A DNA stretch of 64,000 nt from Ensifer sp. IC4062 (GCF_020193575.1 NZ_JADYVD010000010.1:62001-126000), one strand, 5' to 3'. Counted from the stretch's first letter, positions 42,948 to 50,981 are shown. Numbers and translations: made by a program. Notes: generated by a model from the letters alone, not told the origin.

Positions 42948-43165
42948 CGCGTCTTTGAATGAGCTTCCTTGATCTAATGCTTAGGCGGGCACTTTCGCTA
43001 TCCCTCCGCAGATGAGTACCTCGAGTTCAGGCCTTATCTACTCCGGACTGCAATCATCCGATCGGTAGATTAGCTTGACGACCTTGGCGCATTACTAAGC
43101 TCATTCTAATAAAGCGCAGCTCTGTTTGCCAAGCTTATTGTGTCCGCCAGGGTACGACACCGGAA
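42948..43165. other. AT-richer spacer upstream of the aminosugar cassette
   Basis: This spacer has lower GC than its surroundings and contains TTACTAAGCTCATTC and AATAAAGCG. It probably includes the promoter of the two-gene cassette on the minus strand. Its right end is the junction with the ATPase-gene relic. Confidence 0.5.
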
Positions 43166-43385
43166 GCTTCAGGCGCTTGCGGGCTTGATCTCACGAGTCT
43201 GGCGGGCCGGACGCTGCGGGAACTTTCCGGCGGCGAGCGGCAGCGGGTGTGGATATCGGCAGCCGTGCCGCAGGAGGCAGGAATCCTGCTCCTGGATGAG
43301 CCGACCTCCTTCCTCGATATCGGCTATCAGGTCGAGGTCCTGGATCTCGTCCATCGCCCTCAGCCGCTATGGCATGTTTCCTTAA
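43166..43385 (+). pseudogene. Internally deleted copy of the ABC ATPase gene
   Basis: Three pieces of the gene at 39798-40604 are joined in order. GCTTCAGGCGCTTGCGGGC (original about 39932-39956) is followed at 43191 by TCACGAGTCTGGCGGG, matching original 40183 onward; this piece runs through the signature (CGGCGGCGAGCGGCAGCGG) and Walker B to about original 40358. It then jumps to the final CCGCTATGGCATG at original about 40586. About 226 and 228 bp are missing, Walker A is lost, and the frame is broken. The remaining parts differ from the intact gene at scattered positions. Confidence 0.85.
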
Positions 43386-43472
43386 ATCGTAGCCGATTTA
43401 AGGATAAAAACATGCAGAAATTCAAAGTGCTACAGCGTCCTTTGCGCGTCTGATAAGACGCGCGGCGCTGTA
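43372..43472. repeat. RIME-type repeat, second copy of that at 40589
   Basis: The same hairpin (GGCATGTTTCCTTAAATCGT to GGATAAAAACATGC), CAAAGTGCTACAGCG, TCTGATAAGACGCGCGGCGC and TGTAGA follow the ATPase relic, as they follow the intact gene. The duplicated unit therefore includes the repeat. Confidence 0.85.
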
Positions 43473-43489
43473 GAGGGGCGTGACCACCG

Positions 43490-44173
43490 TCACGGGCGCT
43501 TGACCAGGCGGAACACGATTTTGGTCTGGGTGTAGTAGTCGAGCGCGTCGGCGAAGTCCGGCGTCCAACCATCCTCGATGAATGGAATGAAGCCGTCATA
43601 TTCGAGCTTGCGACCGGACACGTCGAATCCCGCCTTCGCGAAGGCTCGTGCGTAGTCCGTGATCGAACGGTCTTGGACGACTGTGTTCGTGCGGTTGGCA
43701 ACCAGCTCGCGCCATTTCGGCCAGAGCGGATTGTCGGTATGGCAGCCGGTGACGGCATAGTAGATGCCGCCCGGCTTCAGCGCCTTGAAGATGTCCGCAG
43801 CATGCGCGTCGATGTCACCGACGAGATAGATCACCTCGTGGCTGATCGCGAGATCGAACTCCTCCACCCACCCCTCGAGCGTTCCGCCGACCGCGTGCTG
43901 CACGGGAATGTTGCCCTTGAAAGCCTCGGCCTTGGCGATCGACTGCTCCGCGATGTCGATGCCGAGCGCCTTGCGGAACGGCCTGGTCGCATAGAGATGC
44001 CGCAACAGGCCGCCCTGATTGCAACCGAAGTCGAGCACGCTTTTCTCCGAAAGATCGCGCTCGACGATCAGCTCGATGAGATGCCGCCAGATCGGAGCGT
44101 GCCCGTCAGACATCCGGTCCTCGGCATCCGGGTCGACATACCAGGTGGTGATCGTCTCAAGGGCTTGGCTCAT
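43490..44173 (-). CDS. Class I SAM-dependent methyltransferase
   Basis: This protein of about 227 residues (start MSQALETITTWY) has SAM motif I as VLDFGCNQGGLLRHLYATRP, the acidic ALGIDIAEQSIAKAEAF, motif II FDLAISHEVIYLVGDIDAHA and motif III FKALKPGGIYYAVTG. The fold is standard, but the substrate is not evident. It ends just after a repeat that follows the ATPase relic. It begins near an AT-rich region preceding a divergent low-GC gene. An earlier in-frame ATG four codons upstream is possible. Confidence 0.85.
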   Translation of the reverse strand: MSQALETITTWYVDPDAEDRMSDGHAPIWRHLIELIVERDLSEKSVLDFGCNQGGLLRHLYATRPFRKALGIDIAEQSIAKAEAFKGNIPVQHAVGGTLEGWVEEFDLAISHEVIYLVGDIDAHAADIFKALKPGGIYYAVTGCHTDNPLWPKWRELVANRTNTVVQDRSITDYARAFAKAGFDVSGRKLEYDGFIPFIEDGWTPDFADALDYYTQTKIVFRLVKRP

Positions 44174-44374
44174 TGCGGTCTCCAACGCGAATCAGGTCCA
44201 GCCAATCTCTTAGGCGAGGCAGGGAGATGTGGGTAGACAAAAGAGCATCCGAGCCCCATTGCGGACCTCGAACCTTATAGTGCTATCGTCCGAATCGGGT
44301 GAGTGTCCTTTGGGTGCGAGGTTGATATCGAACCTGCGGATCGACTGATGAAGGCCGCCGGAGCGAGGGGGCGT

Positions 44375-44923
44375 ATGCGGTTTGATAAGTTAGCCAGACA
44401 GAAGACCTTGAGCGCCATTGCGATTTTGTTCGCGGCGACGATCATGGCCGATGATTTGCTCGCACACGAAAAAGAGATAGTTGCCCATTTCAGAAATTTT
44501 AATCCCCCGTCCCGGCACACGCAGTTCCGCGGGGTCAAGATAAACATCTTGTATTCCTGTGTTGAGGCCACCGACGTTTCGCAAAAGGATACATGCGGGC
44601 GTGTCCATAGATTTGTGGCATCCCAAGATTCTGTGGTCTTCATTTCAAGAAAGCACATTAACGCACTGTCATTGAATTTCTTTGTGACGAAATCCGCTCT
44701 TCCTAAAGAAAGAATCTGGAAGGAGTTCGATAATTGCTTGTTCAGACGTGGGCCAAGTTCAGTTGTAGTGTTGAATCCTGGAGGCGATGAAGAGAGCTTT
44801 GGAAAGTGCATCCTTGCAACAACGTTGGTACATCTTGGGTTTTCGGTAGACGACTTCGTCTATCAAGGCCTGAATGTGGCCTCCTTTAAGCGCATCGTGT
44901 CTTCGTACACGCTTGAAAACTGA
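44375..44923 (+). CDS. Exported hypothetical protein, low GC
   Basis: The 182-residue product starts MRFDKLARQKTLSAIAILFA followed by ATIMADDLLA, a plausible signal peptide. The mature part contains two Cys-bearing segments (NILYSCVEATDVSQKDTCGR and FDNCLFRR) and FGKCILATTLVHLGFSVDDF. I do not recognise the family. The codon use is markedly lower in GC than most of the window, with AT-rich third positions, which suggests foreign origin. An earlier ATG (44348) lies in frame without a signal-like start. Confidence 0.6.
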   Translation: MRFDKLARQKTLSAIAILFAATIMADDLLAHEKEIVAHFRNFNPPSRHTQFRGVKINILYSCVEATDVSQKDTCGRVHRFVASQDSVVFISRKHINALSLNFFVTKSALPKERIWKEFDNCLFRRGPSSVVVLNPGGDEESFGKCILATTLVHLGFSVDDFVYQGLNVASFKRIVSSYTLEN

Positions 44924-45155
44924 AAGATTTGATCCCGAGAATAGAACGACGTTTTTGATCCTGTGGTCGGGCCTATCGGGGGTGCCCCCGTGTGGCGGTC
45001 GTAGTTGACCCATGTGTAACGACGCGCAGCGCGCCATTTCAATCTGCCTTCCAACCTCTTCGATAATCCTGTGGCGATATCGAAAAGAGGCGGAAAGGAG
45101 CGCGGCGCCTCGTTCTGGAATCCGCACCGCTCCCCCCGCTTTGACCGGCAGAAGC

Positions 45156-45692
45156 CTACACCTCACCATCGTATTCGCCACGTGCCGGGTAGTCGTTTTT
45201 GATCACGAAATCCAAAGCTTGCACCATCTCGGTGAAATTCGGTCGCGCGAACGGCATGGATTGAACGGAGAGCCAATAGACGGTTTGGTCCGGCTTGATC
45301 AAAAACACCCCCGGCTCAGAAAACAATGCGGGCTCTTCGATGCCGATCGAAGTTTTCCCGCGTGAGGCCGAAATATAAAGGCCCCACAACCGTGCCACGC
45401 TCAAAGGCAGCCCGTAACCGACACGGAGATGCGCGGCACCAATCTTATCTGCCATTTGCCGCGCGCGTTCTTCATCGTCGGAGCTTATCGCAATGGTGCT
45501 GACGCCCCTTTCTGCGAAGGATGGCGTCATTCGTTCAAGCTCCTTCAGATAGCTGGCGCATACCGGGCAGTGAAGGCCACGGTAGAAGCAGACAAGAGAC
45601 ATGAGTGACGGCGTTTCGCTAGCGAGATCGAACTCTCCGTGATCGAGTGTTTTCACGGTCAGGCCAGGGGCCGGCATTCTCGGGACTAACAT
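45156..45692 (-). CDS. Peroxiredoxin-like (AhpC/TSA, redoxin) family protein
   Basis: The 178-residue protein has a thioredoxin-like fold: DHGEFDLASETPSLMSLVCF, then YRGLHCPVCASYLKELERM, with a CPVC pair where peroxiredoxins have the peroxidatic Cys in a PxxxTxxC context. The Arg-Gly-x-x-Cys-Pro-x-Cys arrangement is typical of the peroxiredoxin-like family 2 and not of classical AhpC. Later EPGVFLIKPDQTVYWLSVQS completes the fold. It probably reduces peroxides or acts in thiol redox. It is divergent from the AraC gene at 45784 with a 91-bp gap. Confidence 0.87.
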   Translation of the reverse strand: MLVPRMPAPGLTVKTLDHGEFDLASETPSLMSLVCFYRGLHCPVCASYLKELERMTPSFAERGVSTIAISSDDEERARQMADKIGAAHLRVGYGLPLSVARLWGLYISASRGKTSIGIEEPALFSEPGVFLIKPDQTVYWLSVQSMPFARPNFTEMVQALDFVIKNDYPARGEYDGEV

Positions 45693-45783
45693 TGATCAAC
45701 TCCATTTTGTGTGCCGCCGACGCGTCGCGTTGACGTCGGAGACTCACCATCACATACTTGAGGCGATCAATGGTCCGAAAAAC

Positions 45784-46551
45784 ATGATTGAAAGTCTGAC
45801 GTTTCCTTCAAGGGTGGATCGCCTCTCAGCCTTCTTCGACACGTTCGAACTGTCGGCCTCATTGGAACCGGGGCATGCCGGTGACGTTCAAGCGAGGCTG
45901 ATTGTCGTCGGTGCAACGGGGGGCCCTGCGGAAAGCGTCATCCTTTGCCTGCGTGGTGAGGCGGATCCCGAGCCGCCAGTTCTAGTGACTGCAACGTTCG
46001 ATTTCGAGAGTCCGCATAATCCGCTGATGACCGCTTTGCCGGATCAAGTCCGGGTCGAAGTCGACGACATACCCACCCTCCGCGACACGACAGCCGCTTT
46101 CGTGGCTGAGGCATTGGGATCGCGCTGCGGACGGAGCGCGGCCCTCAATCGGCTCTGCGAAGTGATGGTCCTGCTTATCTTGCGGTCAGCAATTGATCGC
46201 GGGGCCGCCCAGCCTGGGTTGTTGGCGGGCCTCTCCCATCCCGCTCTGCACCGAGCGCTGGTTGCGATGCACGATGCGCCGGCTCGCGCTTGGAACAACG
46301 AAGACCTTGCTGCAGTGGCGGGTATGTCGCGAAGCCATTTCATGGCTCTTTTTCGCGACGTCGTCGGCGCGACGCCACAGGCCTATCTGACGGGATGGCG
46401 CTTGACCATTGCTCGGCGGAAGCTGTCCAAAGGGGCCCGAGTGAAGGCAGTGGCGCGACAAGTCGGTTTTGCCAGCGCTGCTGCCTTCTCCCGTGCCTAC
46501 TTCCGAAAATTCGGAGACTGGCCGTCCCTCCACGGCCAGGCGGCCATTTAG
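45784..46551 (+). CDS. AraC-family regulator (cupin_6 type), divergent from peroxiredoxin-like gene
   Basis: This protein of about 255 residues (start MIESLTFPSRVDRLSAFFDT) has an N-terminal regulatory part of the AraC/cupin_6 kind that includes LSHPALHRALVAMHDAPARA, and a C-terminal pair of helix-turn-helix units: NNEDLAAVAGMSRSHFMALF and ARVKAVARQVGFASAAAFSR. These bind DNA as in RipA-like or GlxA-like regulators. It is divergent from the peroxiredoxin-like gene and is its likely regulator. An earlier ATG (45709) would place 25 extra residues in the gap and is less likely. Confidence 0.87.
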   Translation: MIESLTFPSRVDRLSAFFDTFELSASLEPGHAGDVQARLIVVGATGGPAESVILCLRGEADPEPPVLVTATFDFESPHNPLMTALPDQVRVEVDDIPTLRDTTAAFVAEALGSRCGRSAALNRLCEVMVLLILRSAIDRGAAQPGLLAGLSHPALHRALVAMHDAPARAWNNEDLAAVAGMSRSHFMALFRDVVGATPQAYLTGWRLTIARRKLSKGARVKAVARQVGFASAAAFSRAYFRKFGDWPSLHGQAAI

Positions 46552-46608
46552 ACTCACTCGGCCGAGCCGAGTTGCGAGCAGCGGAATGCTTGGCGTTCTC
46601 GTCTTGAC

Positions 46609-46634
46609 AGAATTAGGACAATCGTCCTAATTCT
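46609..46634. promoter_or_regulatory. Perfect palindromic operator for the TetR-YciI-tag operon
   Basis: GAATTAGGAC-AATC-GTCCTAATTC is a perfect inverted repeat with 10-bp arms (11 bp counting the outer A/T pair). A TTGACA-like hexamer at 46604-46609 overlaps its left edge and CTAATT lies 17 bp further, so the operator covers a probable promoter, as expected of TetR autorepression. Confidence 0.8.
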
Positions 46635-46662
46635 CATGCGTCAAACAGAGCGCCGAAGGTAA

Positions 46663-47244
46663 ATGCCAGCACAGTCAACCCGTGAGCTGATTGTCGAACA
46701 GGCGGATGCCCTCTTCTACGAGAGCGGATTCGAGGCCACGTCCTTTGCTGACATCGCCGCAGCCGTGGGCATCTCGCGCGGGAACTTCTACCACCACTTC
46801 AAGACCAAGGACGACATACTGGATGCCGTGATTGCCCGCAGAATGGAGCGGACACGGGCGATGCTCGACGGCTGGCAGGCCGAGGGGGAAGGTCCGCGCG
46901 AGCGCATCCAGTCCTTCATCCATATGCTGATTGCCAACCGCAGTCGGATCATGGATTTCGGCTGCCCAGTCGGAACACTTTGCTCTGAACTCGCCAAACT
47001 GGACCACGCCGCGCAGGGCCGCGCGACCGAAATCTTCGGCCTGTTCCGCGACTGGCTGGCCGAACAGATCCGTGCCCTTGGTGCCGTTGACCAGGCGGAA
47101 ACGCTGGCGCTGCATCTTCTGGCCTGGTCGCAGGGGGTGGCGGTGATGGCGACCGCCTTCAAGGACGAGGCATTCATCCGCAATGAGGTGGCCGGGATCG
47201 AACGCTGGCTGGCATCCCTCCCGGACCTCTCGCAACCTAAATGA
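46663..47244 (+). CDS. TetR-family regulator, first gene of a three-gene operon
   Basis: The 193-residue protein has the TetR helix-turn-helix FEATSFADIAAAVGISRGNF and YHHFKTKDDILDAVI at residues 24-58. The C-terminal part has FGCPVGTLCSELAKLDHAAQ, where the cysteines in GCPVGTLCSE are typical of TetR members of the C-terminal group TetR_C_11. It is followed 13 bp later by a YciI gene and then tag, so all three are probably transcribed together from the promoter under the perfect palindrome at 46609. Confidence 0.92.
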   Translation: MPAQSTRELIVEQADALFYESGFEATSFADIAAAVGISRGNFYHHFKTKDDILDAVIARRMERTRAMLDGWQAEGEGPRERIQSFIHMLIANRSRIMDFGCPVGTLCSELAKLDHAAQGRATEIFGLFRDWLAEQIRALGAVDQAETLALHLLAWSQGVAVMATAFKDEAFIRNEVAGIERWLASLPDLSQPK

Positions 47245-47257
47245 TCAAGGAACACCG

Positions 47258-47551
47258 ATGTTCGTCACTTTCTTGAAATTTGCAGAGAACCGCAGCGCCG
47301 CACCGGAATTCATGGCGGCGCATAACGACTGGATCGCGCGAGGCTTCGCCAATGGCGTGTTCCTCTGTGTCGGCTCGCTCCAGCCCGCCGCCGGCGGCGC
47401 GATTATCGCTCATGCGGAAAGTCGTGATGCGTACGATGCGCGCATCGCTGCCGACCCCTTCGTCGTGCAAGGTGTCGTGACCGCCGAGACCTACGAAATC
47501 GACCCGAAGCGCACCGTCCCCGCCCTCGATGTCGCAAAGACCGCCGCATGA
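47258..47551 (+). CDS. YciI-family protein
   Basis: The 97-residue protein begins MFVTFLKFAENRSAAPEFMA and has HNDWIARGFANGVFLCVGSL and YDARIAADPFVVQGV, which match the YciI ferredoxin-like fold: an HxxW/H-active-site-like segment at residues 22-25 and a DPF motif. YciI domains are suspected hydrolases or dehalogenase-like enzymes. AAGGA 9 bp upstream supports ATG 47258. It lies between the TetR gene and tag, with a 4-bp overlap (ATGA) to tag. Confidence 0.9.
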   Translation: MFVTFLKFAENRSAAPEFMAAHNDWIARGFANGVFLCVGSLQPAAGGAIIAHAESRDAYDARIAADPFVVQGVVTAETYEIDPKRTVPALDVAKTAA

Positions 47552-48156
47552 GCGCGACAACCGTTCCCGGCCCCGACGGTCGCCCTCGTTGTCGCTGGTG
47601 CGCCCCCGCGCCAGAGTTCTTCGACTATCACGACCGCGAATGGGGCTTCCCGGTCGTGGATGACATAAGGCTGTTCGAGAAGCTCTGCCTCGAAAGCTTC
47701 CAGTCGGGCTTGAGCTGGCGCACCATTCTTGCCAAGCGCGAGAATTTTCGCGCCGCTTTCGCCGGGTTCGATTTCCGCAAGGTGGCGCTGTTCGATGAGG
47801 CGGATGTGACCAGGTTGCTGGCTGATGCGGGGATCGTCCGTCATCGGGGCAAGATCGAGGCCGTCATCAACAATGCGGGCTGCGCCTGCGAACTGGTCGA
47901 GACGGAAGGCTCCTTGGCGGCATTCGTGTGGCGGTTCGAGCGGTATGATGACGGCGGGCGGCCACAAAGCCGATCGACCTCACCCGCCTCCGAAGCACTG
48001 TCCAAGGAACTGCGTAAGCGCGGATGGAAATTTGTCGGCCCCACCACTGTATATGCCTTTATGCAGGCCATGGGATTGATCAACGACCATGCGGAGGATT
48101 GTGTCATGCGTGCCGAAGTGGAACAGGCGCGATCGGCTTTGCGTCGATTTTCGTGA
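47548..48156 (+). CDS. tag: DNA-3-methyladenine glycosylase I
   Basis: The 202-residue protein has the Tag signature: GRPRCRWCAPAPEFFDYHDR and EWGFPVVDDIRLFEKLCLES, then FQSGLSWRTILAKRENFRAA. Zinc-binding residues C and H are seen in CRWC, YHD and later NDHAEDCVM. The enzyme removes 3-methyladenine from DNA in the cytoplasm. It follows the YciI gene with a 4-bp overlap, so its expression is likely tied to the TetR gene. Length is normal for the family. Confidence 0.95.
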   Translation: MSATTVPGPDGRPRCRWCAPAPEFFDYHDREWGFPVVDDIRLFEKLCLESFQSGLSWRTILAKRENFRAAFAGFDFRKVALFDEADVTRLLADAGIVRHRGKIEAVINNAGCACELVETEGSLAAFVWRFERYDDGGRPQSRSTSPASEALSKELRKRGWKFVGPTTVYAFMQAMGLINDHAEDCVMRAEVEQARSALRRFS

Positions 48157-48199
48157 TGGATCGCACAGCAGCTTTGAGCTCAATGAAGCCGTTACCGCG

Positions 48200-48232
48200 G
48201 CGTCCGATTGGACGCGCGCGCTGTGGCGCATC
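48200..48232. repeat. RIME-type repeat fragment
   Basis: A CGGCGTCCGATTGGACGCGC palindrome with CGCTGT after it matches the flank block of the composite repeats. The rest of the element is missing. Confidence 0.5.
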
Positions 48233-48313
48233 CGCAAAAACGCCGACGACCGCCCCAACGCGGTCGCCTCTGTCTGTCGAGCGCCAGCACGGCAGGGAGA
48301 TTCCCCTCTGGCG

Positions 48314-48787
48314 TCAGCCGCGCCGGGCGGCCTCGATCGCGGCGACGTCGATTTTCCCCATCTCCATCATGGCATCGAAGGCGCGCTTTGCTTCGGCGCC
48401 GCCAGCGGCAAGCGCGTCAGTCAGCACGCGCGGCGTGATCTGCCAGGAAATCCCCCACCGGTCCTTGCACCAGCCGCACGCGCTCTCCTGGCCGCCGTTG
48501 CCGACGATCGCGTTCCAGTAGCGGTCGGTCTCCTCCTGATCGTCGGTGGCGATCTGGAACGAGAAGGCTTCGTTATGCGTGAAGATGGGACCGCCATTCA
48601 GTCCGACGCAGGGAATGCCCGCGACCGTGAATTCGACGGTCAAAACATCGCCCTCCTTGCCTGACGGGTAGTCGCTGGGCGCGCGGTGCACGGCGGTCAC
48701 CCTGCTGTCCGGAAAGACCTCCGAATAGAAGCGAGCGGCCTCCTCGGCATCCTTGTCGAACCAGAGGCAAATCGTGTTCTTCGACAT
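48314..48787 (-). CDS. VOC-family (PhnB/3-demethylubiquinone-type) protein
   Basis: This protein of about 157 residues (start MSKNTICLWFDKDAEEAARF) has YSEVFPDSRVTAVHRAPSDY, GDVLTVEFTVAGIPCVGLNG and FTHNEAFSFQIATDDQEETD, the standard text of the PhnB_2/3-dmu-9_3-mt branch of VOC proteins. Later CGWCKDRWGISWQITPRVLT also matches. It is thought to bind a small molecule; no enzymatic role is proven. AAAGGAA 6 bp before ATG 48787 marks the start. It ends in the DNA between the tag gene and itself. Confidence 0.9.
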   Translation of the reverse strand: MSKNTICLWFDKDAEEAARFYSEVFPDSRVTAVHRAPSDYPSGKEGDVLTVEFTVAGIPCVGLNGGPIFTHNEAFSFQIATDDQEETDRYWNAIVGNGGQESACGWCKDRWGISWQITPRVLTDALAAGGAEAKRAFDAMMEMGKIDVAAIEAARRG

Positions 48788-49019
48788 TGCATGTTCCTTT
48801 CGCTTTGAAACAGCTACCCTGCGAAATAGGCAGCGAACCTTTTTTCTCCACCCCGGACGTGGCTCTGTCGCCAAGTCGCCCTAAGGACGGATGACGCAAT
48901 CGGTTCCCGACAGGGCAGCGGTGAAATCCTGCAAAGTTTTGCAGCGGGTCGATTTTTCACGTTCCCTCGGCGTAGGATGGCATGGACAGGATCGTTGACG
49001 GGAGCAGACGGAGGCCGAG

Positions 49020-49865
49020 TTGCGGGCGGGTATCATTCTAGTGTCGGCCGGCCTCGCCGTCGCCGCCGGCACCGTGCTCGCGGACGTCGCGGCACCCGGG
49101 CGACAGAGCGCGGCGGACCTGGTGCGGGAACTCGCGGTTCCCGAGGCAACCCAGGGGATCGGCGTGGACGCCGATCACTTCTATGCCGTCGACAACCGCA
49201 TCATCGCCAAGTACGACAAGGCGAGCGGCGAGCGGGTCGCCGTTTTCGAGGGGCAGAAGGACGGACCGATCAAGCACCTCAACAGCGCCGTCGTGGTCGA
49301 CGGAGAAATATACGCGGCGCACTCCAACTTTCCCGAATGGCCGGGGGCCAACTCGGTCGAGGTCTTCGACGCAGCAACGATGCAGCACGTCAAAACCCAT
49401 GCCCTTCATATCGATCGTGGCTTCCTTACCTGGCTCGATTACCACGACGGTTCGTGGTGGGGCGCATTCGCCAATTACAAGCGGTTCCTCGATCGCAGCC
49501 CCCTCGCCCATCAAAACAAGGACAAGGCGCAGGTCGTCCGCTTTGGCGATGACTGGCGGGTTGCCGAGACCTGGGTTCTGCCGGATGAAGTGCTCGATAA
49601 ATTCGGCGACATGAGCAATTCGGGCGGGTCCTGGGGCCCCGACGGCAGGCTCTATCTGACCGGGCACGATGCCGCCGAGGCATATGTGATGGAGCGCCCG
49701 GAGGCCGGCTCCGTGCTGAAATGGGTCGCGACGGTGCCACTGAAGAACACTGGCCAAGGCATCGCCTGGGACCGCTCGACGCCGGATGTGCTTTATGGCA
49801 TCAGCCGCGGCGAAAACCACGCAGACAACCGCGTGGCGGCCAACCGTGTGGTGCTCGGCCAGTAG
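49020..49865 (+). CDS. Exported SMP-30/NHL-like beta-propeller protein
   Basis: The 281-residue protein starts at TTG with GGAGG 5 bp upstream. It has a signal peptide (LRAGIILVSAGLAVAAGTVL by literal reading, cleavage near LADV). The mature part shows repeats of a beta-propeller: EATQGIGVDADHFYAVDNRI, VDGEIYAAHSNFPEWPGANS, DMSNSGGSWGPDGRLYLTGH and GQGIAWDRSTPDVLYGISRG. This fits the SMP-30/gluconolactonase-like or arylesterase-like propellers, with Asp and Asn in metal-binding positions, but catalytic residues are not certain. A damaged 3' copy lies at 50982-51182. Confidence 0.8.
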   Translation: MRAGIILVSAGLAVAAGTVLADVAAPGRQSAADLVRELAVPEATQGIGVDADHFYAVDNRIIAKYDKASGERVAVFEGQKDGPIKHLNSAVVVDGEIYAAHSNFPEWPGANSVEVFDAATMQHVKTHALHIDRGFLTWLDYHDGSWWGAFANYKRFLDRSPLAHQNKDKAQVVRFGDDWRVAETWVLPDEVLDKFGDMSNSGGSWGPDGRLYLTGHDAAEAYVMERPEAGSVLKWVATVPLKNTGQGIAWDRSTPDVLYGISRGENHADNRVAANRVVLGQ

Positions 49866-49880
49866 GTCAATCGTGCCCTC

Positions 49881-49985
49881 TAATGCATGTCGCCTAAAAG
49901 TGTGCAGCGGTTTTGGGGCAACGACATGCATAAACAAGGACCTAAAGCGTGTCGCATGAGTCCGATTGAACGCGACGCGCTTTAG
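49881..49985. repeat. RIME1-like double-hairpin element, copy 1
   Basis: The element has a TAATGCATGTCGCC arm pairing with GGGGCAACGACATGCAT, then CTAAAGCGTGTCGCATG pairing with AACGCGACGCGCTTTAG, for 105 bp. This two-palindrome layout is that of RIME1 as I remember it described for Rhizobium and Sinorhizobium. It follows the propeller gene by 15 bp. The damaged 3' copy at 51161 lacks it (see findings). Copy 2 is at 57482. Confidence 0.85.
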
Positions 49986-50013
49986 GGTGTTCGCCGGCTA
50001 CGACCGCACGATA

Positions 50014-50060
50014 GTGAGCGGAAATTCCACGCAGTTCGCCGGAAGAGCCGCTTTACGGGC
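50014..50060. repeat. Dispersed 45-bp repeat, copy A
   Basis: GTGAGCGGAAATTCCACGCA, GTTCGCCGGAAGAGCCGCTT and TACGGGC. Two further copies (51183-51226 and 55251-55292) differ at a few positions. Two gene blocks lie between the copies. Confidence 0.75.
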
Positions 50061-50121
50061 AGAAGCAGCCGCTTGACGGTTTCCGATCCGCTTCGTCATG
50101 GTTGCCGGGTGAGGAGCGGGC

Positions 50122-50679
50122 CTAGACAGCATTCAGTTCCATCTCCCAAAGCTCCGGATAGAGGCTGACAAACCCGCTCGGCGCGATCTGAAGGGTTGCA
50201 CGGTAGGGACCCTGTGGCGATTCATAGTCGTAGGCATGCTCAGAAACGCGGCGGTAGACTTGCGGCAGCGGCTCCAGCTTCTCGGAATCCGCATCCATCC
50301 ATGCGACGGTAATATGCTCAGATTGTCCCCTCCGCAGCGCCATCCGGCGCAACTGAGGGTGGTTCGTCGCTGGCGTGAACCCGAAGTCGAGGTCTACGAG
50401 GTTCTCAACCCCGCTTTGCCTAACCTCGTTGAGAGTCCAGCCCTGTGCATCGCGTTGAATCCGACTGCAAACCGCTCTGGCGCCAATGAAACCTTCGATT
50501 GATCCGCTCCGCGTGGACCAGTCAGGCCCGAGCTCCAGGGTATAGCGAACACACGACGGCTCCCCGTCCCTCAGATAAACGGCTGTCCCTTCGAGCCGCC
50601 ACCCCGACTCTACCTGAAACAGCCGAGCGGCATCATGGCCAGGGGTGTAGAGGGTTCTCCAGAGCGCGACTTTGGTCAT
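50122..50679 (-). CDS. Putative glycolipid-binding domain protein
   Basis: This protein of about 185 residues starts MTKVALWRTLYTPGHDAARL. It matches the glycolipid-binding (DUF1089-type) family: FQVESGWRLEGTAVYLRDGE, PSCVRYTLELGPDWSTRS and VDLDFGFTPATNHPQLRRMA, where the P-A-T-N-x-x-P motif is diagnostic. The fold is a lipid-binding barrel; ligands are unproven. GGGAGAGGCGAA directly upstream supports ATG 50679 over the earlier reading. It is the only intact gene between repeat copies A and B. Confidence 0.85.
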   Translation of the reverse strand: MTKVALWRTLYTPGHDAARLFQVESGWRLEGTAVYLRDGEPSCVRYTLELGPDWSTRSGSIEGFIGARAVCSRIQRDAQGWTLNEVRQSGVENLVDLDFGFTPATNHPQLRRMALRRGQSEHITVAWMDADSEKLEPLPQVYRRVSEHAYDYESPQGPYRATLQIAPSGFVSLYPELWEMELNAV

Positions 50680-50981
50680 TTCGCCTCTCCCACAGGGAGT
50701 ACGCCTTGCCCTTCCAGAGCACCTGGAAGGGCGATGGAAGCAATCGCGTTGGCGGCCGACGGGAGTTGGACCCAAAACCCGCGTTGCATCCCGCTTGCGG
50801 CTTCAGCGAACAAACTATGGCCGAAGGCGTCTTCGTCAATGCCATTCGCGCAGTGAAGGAAGCGCTCACCTCGAGAGGGGAAGGCTGTGGTGCAAGCGCG
50901 CACCACCAAAGGAACGGCGGGGGAACGTGAGGGAACGAAGCGCTTGACTGGCTGCGTAGGGTCGATCCTGCCGGTTCACAT
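50680..50981. other. Intergenic, no gene recognised
   Basis: This stretch lies between the glycolipid-binding gene and the propeller-gene relic. Several short overlapping frames cross it, but none has a recognised domain. It could be decayed DNA that came with the block. Confidence 0.4.
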
